From assembly GCF_020085105.1 (NCBI RefSeq), contig NC_058055.1, positions 12,502,822 to 12,566,821 on the forward strand: DNA of 64,000 bases, given 5' to 3'. Shown piece after piece: positions 1 to 23,335 of the stretch (within the stretch, counting starts at the first letter, position 1; each line of letters starts with the position of its first letter). A program made the translations under genes and the position numbers. This stretch comes from Siniperca chuatsi (taxonomy: Eukaryota > Chordata > Actinopteri > Centrarchiformes > Sinipercidae). The notes beneath the pieces were generated by a model, which made no database searches, was not told the DNA's origin, and saw nothing but the letters and a program-made list of their open reading frames with translations.

Positions 1-8131
<8,131 letters not shown>

Positions 8132-9834
8132 CCTCCCAAGGCATTAAAAGCAAAACCTTGAGAGAAATGGGAAAATGTTTGTCTCTCAGTTCTGTAACTC
8201 CTGGTGCCTATATGCCCAATACATAAGGCAAGACAATGTTGGTGAAGGTTTCTGAAGGGCACTGTGGGTCCTGTGCCTCTCTCTGGCAAGTGTTATGAGG
8301 CAGAGGGAGTGACTGTTCATTCCTGTTCATTACAGCATCATAAAGAGGTGGAGCAAGCAGTCAATCAAATGGTCCTAAGTTATGGTATCTAGACCACCGT
8401 TTTGCAAAATGTTGTTACATTATAAATTATTGCGCAAAAGTAAAATATTAGATTGAAGCGAGAACTCTCATAATGCAATTAACAATTAAAAAAATTGTGT
8501 TAAAAAAGAGGCTGATCGTATGAAATCTATCATTTGCGTGTTTTTTTAAAGTAGTCTTTTCATGAATTTTCAATTATTAGGAATTGAATCTATTGAGTAG
8601 AACATTATTTGTGTTTGTTTGATAAAACTGAGTTATTTTACAGGGGCTGGGGGACACATAGGAGATAAAGTAATATTAGGTTGTGTTGTTAGTGTTTGTG
8701 ATTTTTATTATCTATTTTATTTATTAATTATTTATTTAGATGTATTTTATTATATTCTTATTGCAGATATACTGCAATAAGAATAAACAAATAAGCTTTT
8801 TCAGCATAAAATGCTTGTTTGTTGTACATATATAAATAAAAACACTAAAGCTACCTAGTTAGCTGTTCTTACATCATTACACATTACATCTCTGAGAATT
8901 ACAGCTCACCTGCCCAGCTGTAGTCAGCCCCTCAATCCCCTGCGAAAAAACGTGAAAAGAACTTAAAGGAATGTAGAGACGTATCCAAAAAACAAGCAGA
9001 ATATAAAATTCAAGAGAACCTAAGAGCAATAACGTTAGCTGTGGCTTAACAGTACATCCAAAGTTACAACTTTAGCCAGGCGACCGTTAGCCCCGTTTAT
9101 AGCTAACGTTAGGATGTGAGATTGAATGTGTTAAACAAGAATTATGCCTTTCTCCGGCCCAAAGTTATGAATAATAATACTAAGTACAATAAGTACCAAG
9201 TACAATATTAAAAGAAACGAAGTGCTGTGTATAATTTTACAGTTTTATTAACGTAAATGACCATGTATACATACTCACTCATGTCCTGTGGAGGGCAGCA
9301 AAGCGCCAGAGGCCAGCGGCGGCCGATGTTTGTCATCCATTTCAGTAGAAGAAGAAAACGGTACGACGGTAAAACAGTTCCCTCTTCATTTCCAAAACAC
9401 AAAGCAGTGTCGGGTAAGAGTTATTAGCAGTTCGTAACCTGCAGTATTAACTTAGTCATAATATGCATATTTGCCAATATACCGTACAGAAATAGTGTGT
9501 TTGCGTCGAAAGTTGAAACACGAATCCAAACGTTATAACAGTCTCTTTTGCTAACTTAGCTGGTAGCTTAGCTCGCTAAGCAGCGCAACGTTAAGTTACT
9601 GTACAAAGTGGCTAATGTTTTGACATTGGTGAATGCTTACCAATGTTAGTCGTTTGTAGCACTGACCTACCAGACTCTTCCCAGACTATAAACCCAACAA
9701 CGTTTGCAAGTTGAATGACTGGAAGCAAAAGCATCAGTTGCCGTCAGTCCGCAGATTAAAACGAGGTTTTGTGTGACTTTGAAGTAATATGTGTTTTTCT
9801 GTGTTAAAGACTTAAAGGTTGGTACAGAAGAAGA
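8132..9834. promoter_or_regulatory. Divergent ryr1 / nfrkb intergenic promoter region
   Basis: About 1.7 kb separates the two start codons. The nfrkb side carries AACGTTAGCT at 9031-9040 and AGCTAACGTTAG at 9101-9112. A probable nfrkb 5' untranslated exon ends near 9412, where CG is followed by a consensus GGTAAGAG donor. It would splice to an acceptor TACAG at 9823-9827, just before the start codon. Bases around 9290-9360 are GC-rich compared with flanks, fitting a CpG-type promoter. The ryr1 side (8132-9000) is AT-rich; I cannot place its start site or a TATA box. No cap-site evidence is available from sequence alone. Confidence 0.5.
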
Positions 9835-12800
9835 ATGGATGCCCTCACTCACATGCTGACAGATCCTCTTGATCCAAAAGACGAAAACGATGGACAAATA
9901 ACAGAGGAATGCATGCTGGGGAACTGTAGAGTGAACCTTCCAGAGGACCTACTTGAGGACGTGAGTTATCTGTCGCTCAGTGATTAAATGCTGCTCTTTC
10001 CTGCTTTGTTCGATTGCTCACATGTGTAATACACAATGCAGATGATGCATTCATTTTTGCTGTTTACTTTTGTTGGCAACAGCCCGAAATTTTCTTCTCT
10101 GTGATGAGCGAAAGCACCTGGAGTAAAGTGCTGTCAGATTCCCAGAGGCAGCACCTTCGTCAGTTTTTGCCACGGTTTCCCGAAAACAGTGTTGCAGAGC
10201 AGGACAGCACCATCAGTGACCTATTCAACAACAGCAACTTTCACTTTGGAAATCCCCTTCATCTTGCACAAAAACTATTCAGAGGTGCTTCCTAGTTATC
10301 CACTTATTAACCCACCAACACACAACTATATCATGCTGAGTGAATTTTTTAAGCACTTTTTGATCATGACTCTTATTATCTCAACCTAGATGGTTACTTC
10401 AATCCTGAGGTAGTCAAGTACAGACAATTGTGTGCCAAGTCCCAGAGAAAACGACAGTTGTACTCCCTTCAGCAGTATTACCACAGACTTTTGAAGCAGA
10501 TCCTCGTCTCCAGAAAGGTATTTTTGTAAAACCTTTAAGTACAAGGCACATGGCCTCTTGCAGTTAGTCTTAACGTGTCTTCTTGTTCTAGGAGCTGCTG
10601 GAGTTTGCAGTTCAAAATGGTCTGGACTTTCCACCAAAAAGAAAATTACCTACCAAGACTCATGCTGAAATGCGTGAGCCAAGGGTGAGAAGAAGATTGA
10701 GCCGCATAATAAAGGAGGTCAAAACTGAGTGTGGAGACAGCAATGCTTCATCTGATGATGACGGTCAGTTCGTTAGTATCACTGCCAAAAATAATACCTT
10801 TTATTTCACTTATCAAATATGAAGATGTTGGTGTAGGCAGTAGTATAACAGCAGATATTAGAATATGCAATATGAAGATGGAAAAAAAAGTTAAAACAAT
10901 AAAAAAATGTAAAATAAAGATAGATTTGAACATTAATTAGGAACATTACAAGATTATCAGACATTCAAGTGCAGAAAGGCAAATTTATAAAACTCACCAT
11001 TCCAGTGCTTTTGTCTTATTGTTGTTATTATTATTATAATTATTATTATTATTATCATCATTATTACTTATGCTTGCAGACATATCATTATGGACTCCAG
11101 CACCACAATCACCTTCTTCTCTGACACCTACTGTCTCGCTCAGAGTTCTTCCCAGCCTCTCCACCCAAGACATGAAGACTACTCGTCAGTGATTTCTGCA
11201 ATATCCAGATGATGTTCCTCAAATGTTTGAGCACAGTGAATATAATGTTTAAAGACATTTTTATTTCTTCACAGAAAAAACAGAACTTGGGGAGCAGGAC
11301 TTGAAAGCCATGCTGCACAACCATAGGGAGAAGAGGAAGCGACAGCCAGTAAGAAAAATAACACAGATATGGTTTATTCTTAATTTGTACAGCATATCAC
11401 TAATGATTGATTTACTCAGGACCATCCAGACTTGATGACCTCTGATATCCACCTTGGAGACATACTTTCAAGAACGAATATTGGTCGGAAGGGGACTGTG
11501 CGTGAGTAAATTAATTGATATATCTTTGACCAAAGTCTTGTTTTTGTTGATTTCATGACGCACAGTTGATATGTTTCTTTCCTTTTTTCTTCCAGCACTA
11601 TTTGATCTGTCTCTACCTAAGAAGAAGATAAAAGATGAGAGAAGGAAGAAGAAAATGAGGACAATAAAAGTGGAATCTGAGGATCCCTGTGAAACTCTTG
11701 CACCTTCAGACACCCCATCAGCTCCACCAGTGAACATCATCAACTCCCTGCCGGACACACCATCTACTCCACTGCCCAACATCAAGGAGGAGTGAGTCTA
11801 GTGCCATGCTGGTGTCCAGAATATTTACAGATTTGTGTGTGCGTAATGTAAAGAACCATCATTATTGCAGAGTTGTGGAGGAGTCTCAGAGCAGCCCGGT
11901 TTCCATTGAGGAAATAGCTGTCAGTTTCTTCAGCCTGTTAGAGACCATCTTGAGGGCAGAAAACCTTGCCAGTACTTCAGTGGTATGCACTCATTACAGA
12001 GTCTCACATATTATAAAGTTGGTCACAGTTCTGACTACACATTACAACGCCTACATTTTGATCTCTCAGTTGGAGGAGAAAGTTCAAATGTGGCAGTCCT
12101 CTCCAGCCAGCTCCCTCAACGTGTGGTTTTCATCTGTCCCATGTTGGTCCGACTTAGTTCTTCAAGCCCTGCAGTTTCTTGCTGGAGAGACTAAAGGTAA
12201 GTAGCAGTGGTCACCCACACTGAAATGGTCAGACTTTATTTTCCACCCCATGTTAATCTTGTATTTTTCCCCACATCTGTGTGTTGATCAGATGGCATGA
12301 TGGCACTACCCAGTGGCTTTTCTCCATTTGTGGAATTTGCTGATGAATCTCAGCAGTGGAGGTGGATTGGTAAGAGGGATCAACTATTGAAATTCCTTAT
12401 TGATGCAGTGCTTGGTGTTCAGACTGATTGTATTCTTTAAGATTTAAGTCAATCACTTATTTTAGGCCCGACTCAGGATACAGAGAAGGATCTCAGTGCA
12501 CTCTGTCAGCTGTGGCTGGACTCCAAAGATTTAGTTGTCAAGGTAGTACAATTATTATATTATAAATACAGTTTCAGCACTGACTCTGTGCTATGCTACA
12601 TTTCTGTTTACTATGTTGACCACTGTTTTATTTGTGACAACAAACAAACAGGCTGTTTTTGTCTTCTACAGACAGAAAATGAAGACATGTTAGAGATTAC
12701 TTCTCCCACACCAAGAGTGTAAGATTCAGTGATTCATAAAGCATTGCAAACATGCTATAATTGCTGAAAACTTAACAAATGAATTAATAATTCATTAATT

Positions 12801-15555
12801 GATCATTGTTTTTTGGGTTACTGGTTGGACTAAGCATGCCTTTTTTATTGACTTAATTTTGTGTATTTTAAATAGCATATAGTTAATTGCTTAATCAAAA
12901 AATCATGATGAAGTAGTTTGAGTTCATGATTGTTGAAGTTAACAGTGTAATATCTCTAACCAAGCAGTTCAACTGATTATGTGGTGCGGCCCAGCACAGG
13001 AGATGAGAGACAAGTGTTTCAAATCCAGGTTTGTTTGTGCTGCTGGAATACTTTTCTCATTTATAACATTTTACCTCTTTCGCCTGGACATGAACTTTCT
13101 AAGCCGACATACTTTTTGTTTGTTTATTAGGAGCAGCAGCGATACAACCAGCCACATAAAGCCTTCACCTTTAGGATGCACGGCTTTGAGTCTGTGGTGG
13201 GGCCCGTTAAAGGGGTGTTCGATAAGGAGATGTCTCTCAACAAAGCCAGGGAGCACACACTGCTCCGCTCAGATCGACCACCATACGTCACCATTCTCTC
13301 TCTGGGTTAGAACTTCTGTTTTGCTCTGACTCCACTGTCAGGCTGTGGGGAAACAGTGCTTTTAAGTGTGTGCAAAGGAAACCGATCACACGATTCTGAC
13401 TTCTACCCTCTTTCTTCCATAGTACGGGATGCAGCAGCCAGGTTACCCAATGGAGAAGGAACGAGGGCAGAGATCTGTGAACTGTTGAAAGACTCGCAGT
13501 TTCTTGCTCCAGATGTCACTAGTGCACAGGTGTGATAGATTTTGCATTTTTTCTTTTAGTCCTTCAGCTTACTCTGGCAGAGTGATTTAGTTTTGTGTGG
13601 ACCTTACATTGGCCTGTGTAAGAGCCACTTTCCAGAGGCAGATGCTACCTATACGTTGTTGTCTTATGATGACATTTCCTATGTGTAAGGAGCTTTCTTT
13701 GCCATTTAGGTGAACACAGTTGTCAGTGGGGCTCTGGATAGACTTCACTATGAGAAAGACCCCTGTGTGAAGTACGACATTGGCCGCAAACTCTGGATTT
13801 ACCTGCACCGCAGTCGCAGTCAAGAGGAGTTTGGTAAGAAACCGTGTGGTTGATTTTAGGGTTTAGCTGTCCACTCTAGTAGTTTGTTCGGAAGTGTAAT
13901 GATCTCCAATCCTGTAGTTTTTGAGTGGAGGCAACCAATAAGGAGCCAGTTGTCTAGTTTGATTATCAACTATTGTCTGAATAGAAGATTTACTTCATTT
14001 CCTATAACCCCTGTAGATCTGCCTGACACATAGAATTTTAATAGTTTGGAATTTTTAAATGTTCAGCTTTGGTGCCTTTTATTCCTTCATCCTTCTATGG
14101 CCTTCATCTCTTCTGTACCATACTATGATTGCACTCACATGTAGATGAGCAAAGTGTCTCATATAGCATATGCTCTCAGTCTTTAAGATCACTGTCATGT
14201 GGAAAAATGTTAATTCTCATGTTTTTTCTTTCTCCCATCCAGAGAGGATCCACCAGGCTCAAGCTGCTGCTGCAAAAGCAAGAAAAGCCCTCCAGCAGAA
14301 ACCTAAACCTGCATCCAAGCCTGTGAGTCCACTGCTTCCATTTTACTGCAGAAAAAACTACACCTAGCTGTACACAATGTAAAACATACACTATTTCTAT
14401 TTAGCTTTTTTACTGTGTGGAAAACGCTGTTGAAGTTGTGCTATTGTAGTGGAAGTTATTGTTTTCCCACTTGGAGTTTTAATTTGTTGTTTATCAGTGT
14501 CTGAAACAACATTATAGCTGTTGATTATGAGTCTCAAAACCTGTTTATGTTTTAGAAGTCTGGAATTAAAGACGGAGGCAGTAAAACCCCTGGATGTCTG
14601 GAGACAGGACAGGATATTGGCTCCAATCCAATGTCACCTACCCCCACAACACCCACCCCAAACACACCTGGACCCCCTAAGTCACCCTTACCCTGCACAG
14701 CCACCACACCAACGAAGACTGGAGTCCCGGATACAATCAAAAGCAGCCCTGGGTCAGTGAGACACAATATTTTTTGTTCTGTTCTAATACATACACCCAT
14801 GTTTCGTCTGTGTAATTTGAAATAGACTTTTTTCTATTGCTTCTGCCCCTTCTCGCTCTCCCAGTGTTCTTCTTGTGTCCCCTCCCTCATTGCCCCAGCT
14901 GGGAGCCATCTTACCCAGTAGTCAGGCTGCTCCACCAGCTTCACAGCCAGTCACATCCCAACACACAGCTCGGATAGTGAGTCACCTGGCGGCAGGCTCC
15001 CTCCCTCAGGTACGGGTTGTTTCTGCTCAGCCTGGTCTGTGCTCTTCGGCAGGAAGTCAGCAGGCCACACTGGTACATCAGACCCCTCACCAAATCAGGA
15101 TGCCGATGTCAGTGGCAGCAAAGGGCATTTCACAGGTAACTAGATAGAAGAGCCGTGTTTGTTATTTTGCATATTGCAATGTATGATTAATTCTGTCTGT
15201 CTTTATTGTGTCTATAGGCAGTGGTTTCTGTGCCTCTGAGGACTGCTAGTAGTCCAGTCCAGGTGCCGACCACCCTGTCTGTTGCTGTGGCCAAACCTCA
15301 AACTGGATCACCTAGTAGCCCGGCTAACAACCCCACTTCCCCTGCTGTGCTGCAAGGAGTCGCCAGCCCGAATATCAAACAGGTGAACCAGTTTGTTTCA
15401 ACTGGGATATTTGGTCAGTTAGGTCGACTACTAGTAGGGCCTTTCTGAACAGTCTTGAACTGCAAGAATGTGTCTCCAACAGGCTGGAAGTTAGTTATTA
15501 CACAGATCAAAAATATGTGGAGGGTGCTGTGCCCTCAAACTACAAGAGGCTTTTT

Positions 15556-15607
<52 letters not shown>

Positions 15608-18448
15608 ACAAATGCCACTCCTTGAACACTCAATGATAATGACCAGTTCAAGCATAAAACTAAATATTTTATTGCATGGTATAGGAGTACATATGCAGAA
15701 ATAAGTCTCTCAGTTCAGTTTAGTTCAGTCTTTGTCCCACATGGGAAATTTTAGTTTTTTAGGTTTCAACAGAAAAGGTCTACAGGTTATAGAGCTGCCA
15801 AATCCTTAAATAAGTAACAAATATAATTTGCCATGTTAATGATCACAGCATTTATTTGCTGGTATGTTAAATTTTTTTCTTTAAAGGTGTCCATCACAGG
15901 CCAATTGGGAATGAAGACTCCAGGAGGAGCAGGAATTCCAATAACAGCTACAAACCTGCGCATCCAGGGTAAAGATGTCCTACGTCTTCCACCATCCTCC
16001 ATCACCACAGACGCTAAAGGCCAGACTGTGCTGCGGATCACCCCAGACATGATGGCAACTCTTGCCAAATCCCCAGTTGCAACTGTTAAACTCACCCCTG
16101 ACTTCCTGGGCACTGCCACCACAGGCAGCAAGAGCATATCAGCCACTCTCCATGTGACGCCGACCCACCCTTCACCTTCCTCTGCCTCCAGTGCTATATC
16201 CTGTACAGGGGAAGTACAGACCACTAAAGCAGGCCCTGTTGCCTCCACCTTGTTGAAGGCTGCAGGAGACACAGCCATACGTCTGATGCCCACGTTGGCT
16301 GTCTCTGTGGCTGACCAAAAATCTAGGACCTTCTCCACCGTGAGCTCCCCTGACAAGAGTGGCGCCACCATTCGGATAATGCCAGGCCTTGGTGTTATTC
16401 CACAGAAACAGGGTCAGACCATCACAATGACAACCACCACTGGCGGCAAACCACTCACAGCGTCTACATGTGCTAATGTAGTGACCATGGCTGCCAGTGT
16501 TGTGGCTGGTGCTAAAGGGATCACAGTAGCTCCTGGAGTCTCGTGTTCACCTCTGACGCTAGGAACGGCTACAGCCACTGTGCGGCAGGTCCCTGCTACA
16601 GTGGTTACTACACAAACAGTAAGAGAATTGTTCAGTTTCTGTACATATTTTAAGGACATTGCAAGGTTTTGTTTTTTTTTTGTGTAGCTTTGGCCAACAT
16701 TCCCATCGCAGGTATGCAGTTTAATACGATTACAGCTATAGTACACGGAGAATCTTAATATTTAATATTTTAATCTTAATATTTTTAGCCCCAATTGTAA
16801 GGGTGTCTAGCTCTAAGAATTTTCAATTTCAATCAATTTTAGTCAGTTGGATCAAACAGTTTTCAGGATGTACATGTAAGAAGCAGTATGGCCTCTAGGG
16901 GCCACTGTTGGACTGTTAGACTCTTTGTCTTGTTTCACTTTGTTGGTTCCTTTGGGAACAGTATGTTTCATGTGCTCCTTCAATACCCAGCTGGCACGAG
17001 CCAGCATTTCAATATGTTATAATAATAAATGTTATAACGCTTCACATACATGTCTTTACATGTATGTGAAAATTCAAAATTTTGATTCGCTTAGTACTTC
17101 TATTCCTGTGTGCACTGACCTGATAGAGAGCAGCTATAACGAAAGAGTTTCCCCTCGGGCATCAATAAAGTATTTCTGATTCTGATTCTGATAACCACCT
17201 CACTTAACCAGACCTTCTGAAAGTCACATGATTCAGGAACAATCATCTTTTTTTTGACACTACAGGGGAAGTTACCTGCACGGATAACTGTGCCTCTCTC
17301 TGTCCTCAACCAACCACTGAAGAGTAAGAGTGTTGTGACCACACCAATTGTGAAAGGAAGTCTTAACACAAAGTAAGTCTCATCATCTGCACTGTTATTT
17401 CTTTTCCTTTTTTTTAATTGAGATTTTTTTTTTATTGAGAATATTTCTCTTGTTAAGACCTTTTTCAGACAGAATAAATACAGAATTTGATTGTAAAGAA
17501 TAAAGATGAAATTAAACTCAAAATGTAAGATTAGTTGTAAAGATTGTATTATTTTGAGATTTTCACTTTATATTTATTTTAATGTGTTGTAAAATTAAAT
17601 TCTTTGAAGGTTTAATCCCTATTTGGGCTCCCTTGTCGAATAACAGCAACAACCTAGCAACTATTTATTTGTATTGTTTGTATATTTTGTTTACACTGAA
17701 GTGGCAGAAGTATCAATTTTGGAGCCTCTTAAATATATTTATTTATTGATGTATTGTCTGTTTTTCTTTACAGGGTCCTTCTCTACAGCTGTAAATTGGG
17801 CTGGTAGACTGACATGTTTTTGTCCTTCTCCTCTCTTTTCTGAGCAGTATCAGCAGTCTGGGCAGGAACATCATCCTGACCACCATGCCTGCTGGCACGA
17901 AGCTGATCGCAGGGAACAAACCAGTCAGCTTTGTCACAGCACAGCAGTTCCAGCAGCTTCAGCAGCAAGGACAGGCCACACAGGTAAGCTTACATTTCCC
18001 TTTTTTTAATGTCGCAAATGAGAAAGTATTGAAAGGGGAATAATGTATTTTATAACCTGTTCAATCAAAAGTTTTCATCTAGTACATCATTTTGTGATCA
18101 TACAAGACGTAGCTATGTTATAATGAATGGTTTAGTCATTGTAATTAGCCACCAACACCTACAAAAAAAAATCACTCATGTTATTTGATGGCTTCAATTG
18201 AGTTTTAACTTCTCATACAGTGTGTTATGACTGAACATCGCTCATATGCTGCTTTATGGTCAAAGCAGAGAATTATAAAGCTAACTATCCGTCTTTCTTC
18301 TATTTAGGTTCGCATCCAGACGGTTCAGGCTCAGCAGCTCCAGCAGCACATGGCAACAGGCTCCCCGAAATCTGTTTCGACAGTTGTAGTCACAACAGCA
18401 CCTTCACCCAAATATGCACCCGATCCCCCGCCTGCACCTCAACAGTGA
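9835..18448 (+). CDS. nfrkb: Nuclear factor related to kappa-B-binding protein (INO80 complex subunit G), complete
   Basis: Metazoan-specific subunit of the INO80 chromatin remodeller; its N-terminal DEUBAD domain binds and inhibits the deubiquitinase UCHL5. Twenty-five coding exons: 9835-9960, 10083-10284, 10390-10517, 10592-10763, 11080-11184, 11275-11348, 11420-11501, 11596-11791, 11871-11982, 12070-12196, 12292-12369, 12466-12542, 12672-12718, 12968-13028, 13131-13305, 13423-13529, 13710-13833, 14243-14322, 14556-14752, 14865-15135, 15218-15382, 15887-16618, 17266-17372, 17848-17983, 18308-18448 (TGA). They join in frame to 1273 residues; human is about 1300. Landmarks: MDALTHMLTDPLD start, LPEDLLEDPEIFF, FGNPLHLAQKLFRDG (DEUBAD, ~40-155), the winged-helix region (~380-490) with WQSSPASSLN, FTFRMHGFESVVGPVKGVFD, RLPNGEGTRAEICELLKDS, and a long Ser/Thr/Pro-rich C-terminal half with VLRLPPSSITTDAKGQTVLR. 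Ends in a glutamine-rich tail. Tandem with no gene; convergent with tmem45b. Confidence 0.98.
11019..11069. repeat. (ATT)n simple repeat
   Basis: Imperfect run of TTA/ATT triplets in the nfrkb intron immediately before the exon starting at 11080. It lies just upstream of the acceptor tract and probably overlaps the branch-point region, so length variation might affect splicing; that is inference. Confidence 0.85.
15556..15606. repeat. (ATAG)n tetranucleotide microsatellite
   Basis: About twelve uninterrupted GATA units in the nfrkb intron between exons 15382 and 15887. Useful as a polymorphic marker. The sequence after it (about 15700-15760, with TTTGTCCCACATGGGAAATT) resembles the 3' region of fish LINE-type retroposons, so the repeat may be linked to a retroposon tail; that link is weak. 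Confidence 0.95.
17041..17070. repeat. Perfect 13-bp inverted repeat, 4-nt loop
   Basis: TTCACATACATGT at 17041-17053 and its exact reverse complement at 17058-17070, separated by CTTT, inside an nfrkb intron. It lies about 60 bases upstream of a retroposon-like 3' tail. The stem is AT-rich and short, so a regulatory RNA role is not supported. Confidence 0.9.
17124..17192 (+). mobile_element. 3' end of a LINE-type retroposon
   Basis: Contains TTTCCCCTCGGGCATCAATA followed by AAGTATTTCTGATT and two further GATTCT units. I recognise this 'AATAAAGTATTTCTGATTCTGATTCTGAT' style ending as common at 3' ends of non-LTR retroposons in fish. The 5' boundary is not clear and no reverse-transcriptase coding sequence is attached, so this is a severely 5'-truncated copy, in the intron between nfrkb exons 16618 and 17266, in the same orientation as the gene. 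Confidence 0.6.
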
Positions 18449-19362
18449 TACTATCTCGTCAGCCAGCTATGAATTGTAGGTCCAGTGCACAATATACATG
18501 CATTTGTTTGGTTGTTGGAGTACTTTTGTTCTCAAGCTTTTTCAGTCATGTGACTTGTTTCTAGTCTTTCAAGTTATTGTTAATACAGCGTGTAATATGC
18601 CTTTATTTATTTTCAATGTGAATAATACCCACAAAAGCCAGAGACATAATTCTTCTCTGTAAATGCTATGGGCAAAGTTACCAGTATCGCCAGTATGTTG
18701 AAAATTGTCGTCATTCATCTACGAAATTTCATCTCATGAATTTTATCCTCCACATTGTTATAGCCAAAATATAATATAAAACAACTCACCAGGCTGTTGA
18801 CAACTACAAACATATTGAGGTAGATTGCAGTCTTTCCATATAAATTCTGGTTTACTTTTTCTTTCAGTGGTTGACAAAAGACCTGTTGCTCTGTTGATGT
18901 TTCTCCTTAATAAAACCTCAAATCACAACTTGTCAATTCATATTAAACTACCAATTCAAATTCCTATATGACTGTCAATAGGATGTTCTCTTGGTCACTT
19001 CTTTAAATGTGTGATGTAATGCAATATTAGCAAATGTGAAGTGAGTGAGAATTAAGTCTGTCTGATTTATTTGAATGTTGTGACTTGTTGATTTTTGTTT
19101 TAATACATTATTGGTTCTCTCATCAGGTGTTTTATTGTATTTAATAGCAGGCCACAAACTCCAGCTATGCATTTCAGGTTACTATTAATGTGACTTGTTC
19201 TTTTGTGTTTTAAAAATACATACCAGTATAACAAATCATATTTAAAGAGATTTGTGTTTTATTTATTTACAAAAAAATCAAAAGTACATTGTACCAAACA
19301 GCAGACGATCAACATGGAAAATGAAATCAAATTTAAGTAAAATTTCAAATAACTATAACCAA
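18449..19362. other. nfrkb / tmem45b convergent 3' untranslated and intergenic region
   Basis: AT-rich, with no coding signal. A consensus AATAAA on plus at 18909-18914 would give nfrkb a 3' UTR of about 460 bases. On minus, overlapping AATAAA signals lie at 19267-19258, about 100 bases beyond the tmem45b stop. If both are used, the two transcripts end about 350 bases apart without overlap. Confidence 0.6.
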
Positions 19363-21860
<2,498 letters not shown>

Positions 21861-22149
21861 CGGTAACCCTGAAAACATAATAAAATATACCTTAGTAATC
21901 AGTAACATACATTTGAGGGAAACACAGTGTTTATTAATTTAGCTCAATCCTCTTATTCCTTCAGTTTAGTTCAGTTTATTCACAAAACAGTTAAAATAAA
22001 AGTACAATTATATAAGACATAATGGAGATATGTGAAATGGGACACCCTGATAATAGGGGCCCAGACACTAAGCAGATAGCATTAAAAATATATGTTTACT
22101 ATCATGTTGTCTAGATTTGAAAGAGTGCATGTATTATACAGTAACATTT

Positions 22150-22290
22150 ACAATCTACAAAACACCAAAGGACAAAAGGAACTAGAACACACCGATTAAT
22201 TCACAGCTTTTAATAGTGCAAACAAATTAACATTTCAACACTACTGCATCTTCATCAAAATCAAAATGCACACAGGCATGAGGCAAACAA
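22150..22290 (-). repeat. Possible dispersed retroposon-like fragment
   Basis: Read on minus, this segment contains GATGAAGATGCAGTAGTGTT then GAAATGTTAATTTGTTTGCA, followed by a CACTATTAAAAGCTGTG tail. I associate this 'GATGAAG...GAAACGTTAAT' phrasing with dispersed repeats in fish. The family cannot be named from memory and the ends are undefined. Confidence 0.3.
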
Positions 22291-22790
22291 CCTATATAGT
22301 CAACCTAAACCAGGTGTGCAATTGTCATTGGATAATTGGTTGAACAGGGTTTCAAATCTATTAGACAAAAATGTGTTTTGGAGTAGTTTATGAATGAATT
22401 TCTCTTTCCAAAGATCCATAACAAGACAAGCATGGGATGGGGCAAAAGCACTGCCCAAAGTAAGTAAGAGTAAGTAGGAATTCATTCAAAGTGTGTGTGT
22501 GTCTTGAATGTGAGAGGACTCAACTTTGAGGTTAAAGTACAAGCTCATAGCTTTATTTTATGGTGTTATAAGCCATGTAATGGTTACAAGCAATCAAGTG
22601 TCATTTAAGAAAAAAAGATAAAAAAAAAGATAAAAAGAGCAGCTGACAATGAGATACCCACACGGTATGATAGATGGCTTGCATATGAAGGTAATTGCAA
22701 AGTCATTGTCACTATATAACAGTGTAATCTTGCCAGATATGTATGTAAAGCATAAACAAAAAGGCTGAAAATGTTTTCAAATGAAAACGT

Positions 22791-23335
22791 CACTTATATA
22801 AGGAATCCCTGAAAGGCAAGCAAGAAAGTTTTTTTCTGATGATCCATTTTCCAAGTCTGATCAAAATAGTTTTCTCTCCTGTGTTTAAGACTTAAGAACA
22901 GGTGAAAATTCTTTTTTGTCAGGCTCATTTTTCAAAGTTTTTTTTTTTTTTTTTTTTTAAATCTGTGAAAGCCCTGAAAGGCAAATGAGAAATGTTGTTG
23001 AGAAATGGCAAGTGTTTGTTGTTGTAATACCAATTTCGGCCACAAGAGGCTGGACTGCACCACTAGGCTGAAGTGATACAGTCCCGATGTGAGTCTGAAA
23101 AAAAATTTGTCACATGCCTTTCAGGGATTTCACAGATGAAAAAAATGTTCTGCCTGTTTCACAGATTAAATACTTTTTTAAAGGAACAATTATCCTGGGG
23201 AATTTTTTTTTCATCTGTTCAAGTTCAAGTCATAAACACAGGAGAGAAAACTATTTTGATCAGACTTAGAAAATGGATCACCATAAAAAACAAATCTTCT
23301 CACTTGCCTTTCAGGTCTTCCATACTTATGTGAGA
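22791..23335. repeat. Long imperfect palindrome (about 545 bp) in tmem45b intron 1
   Basis: Left arm about 22791-23000, right arm about 23095-23335, spacer about 95 bases. The cores at 22841-22894 and 23226-23279 are reverse complements with 3 mismatches in 54 bases. The motif CCTGAAAGGCA occurs twice on plus (near 22809 and 22973) and twice inverted (near 23115 and 23306), so each arm is itself bounded by related ends. The left arm also contains a 21-base T run (22938-22958). No open frame of note. It is either a fold-back DNA transposon or two inserted copies of one element in opposite orientation. Transcribed RNA should fold into a long hairpin. Confidence 0.85.
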
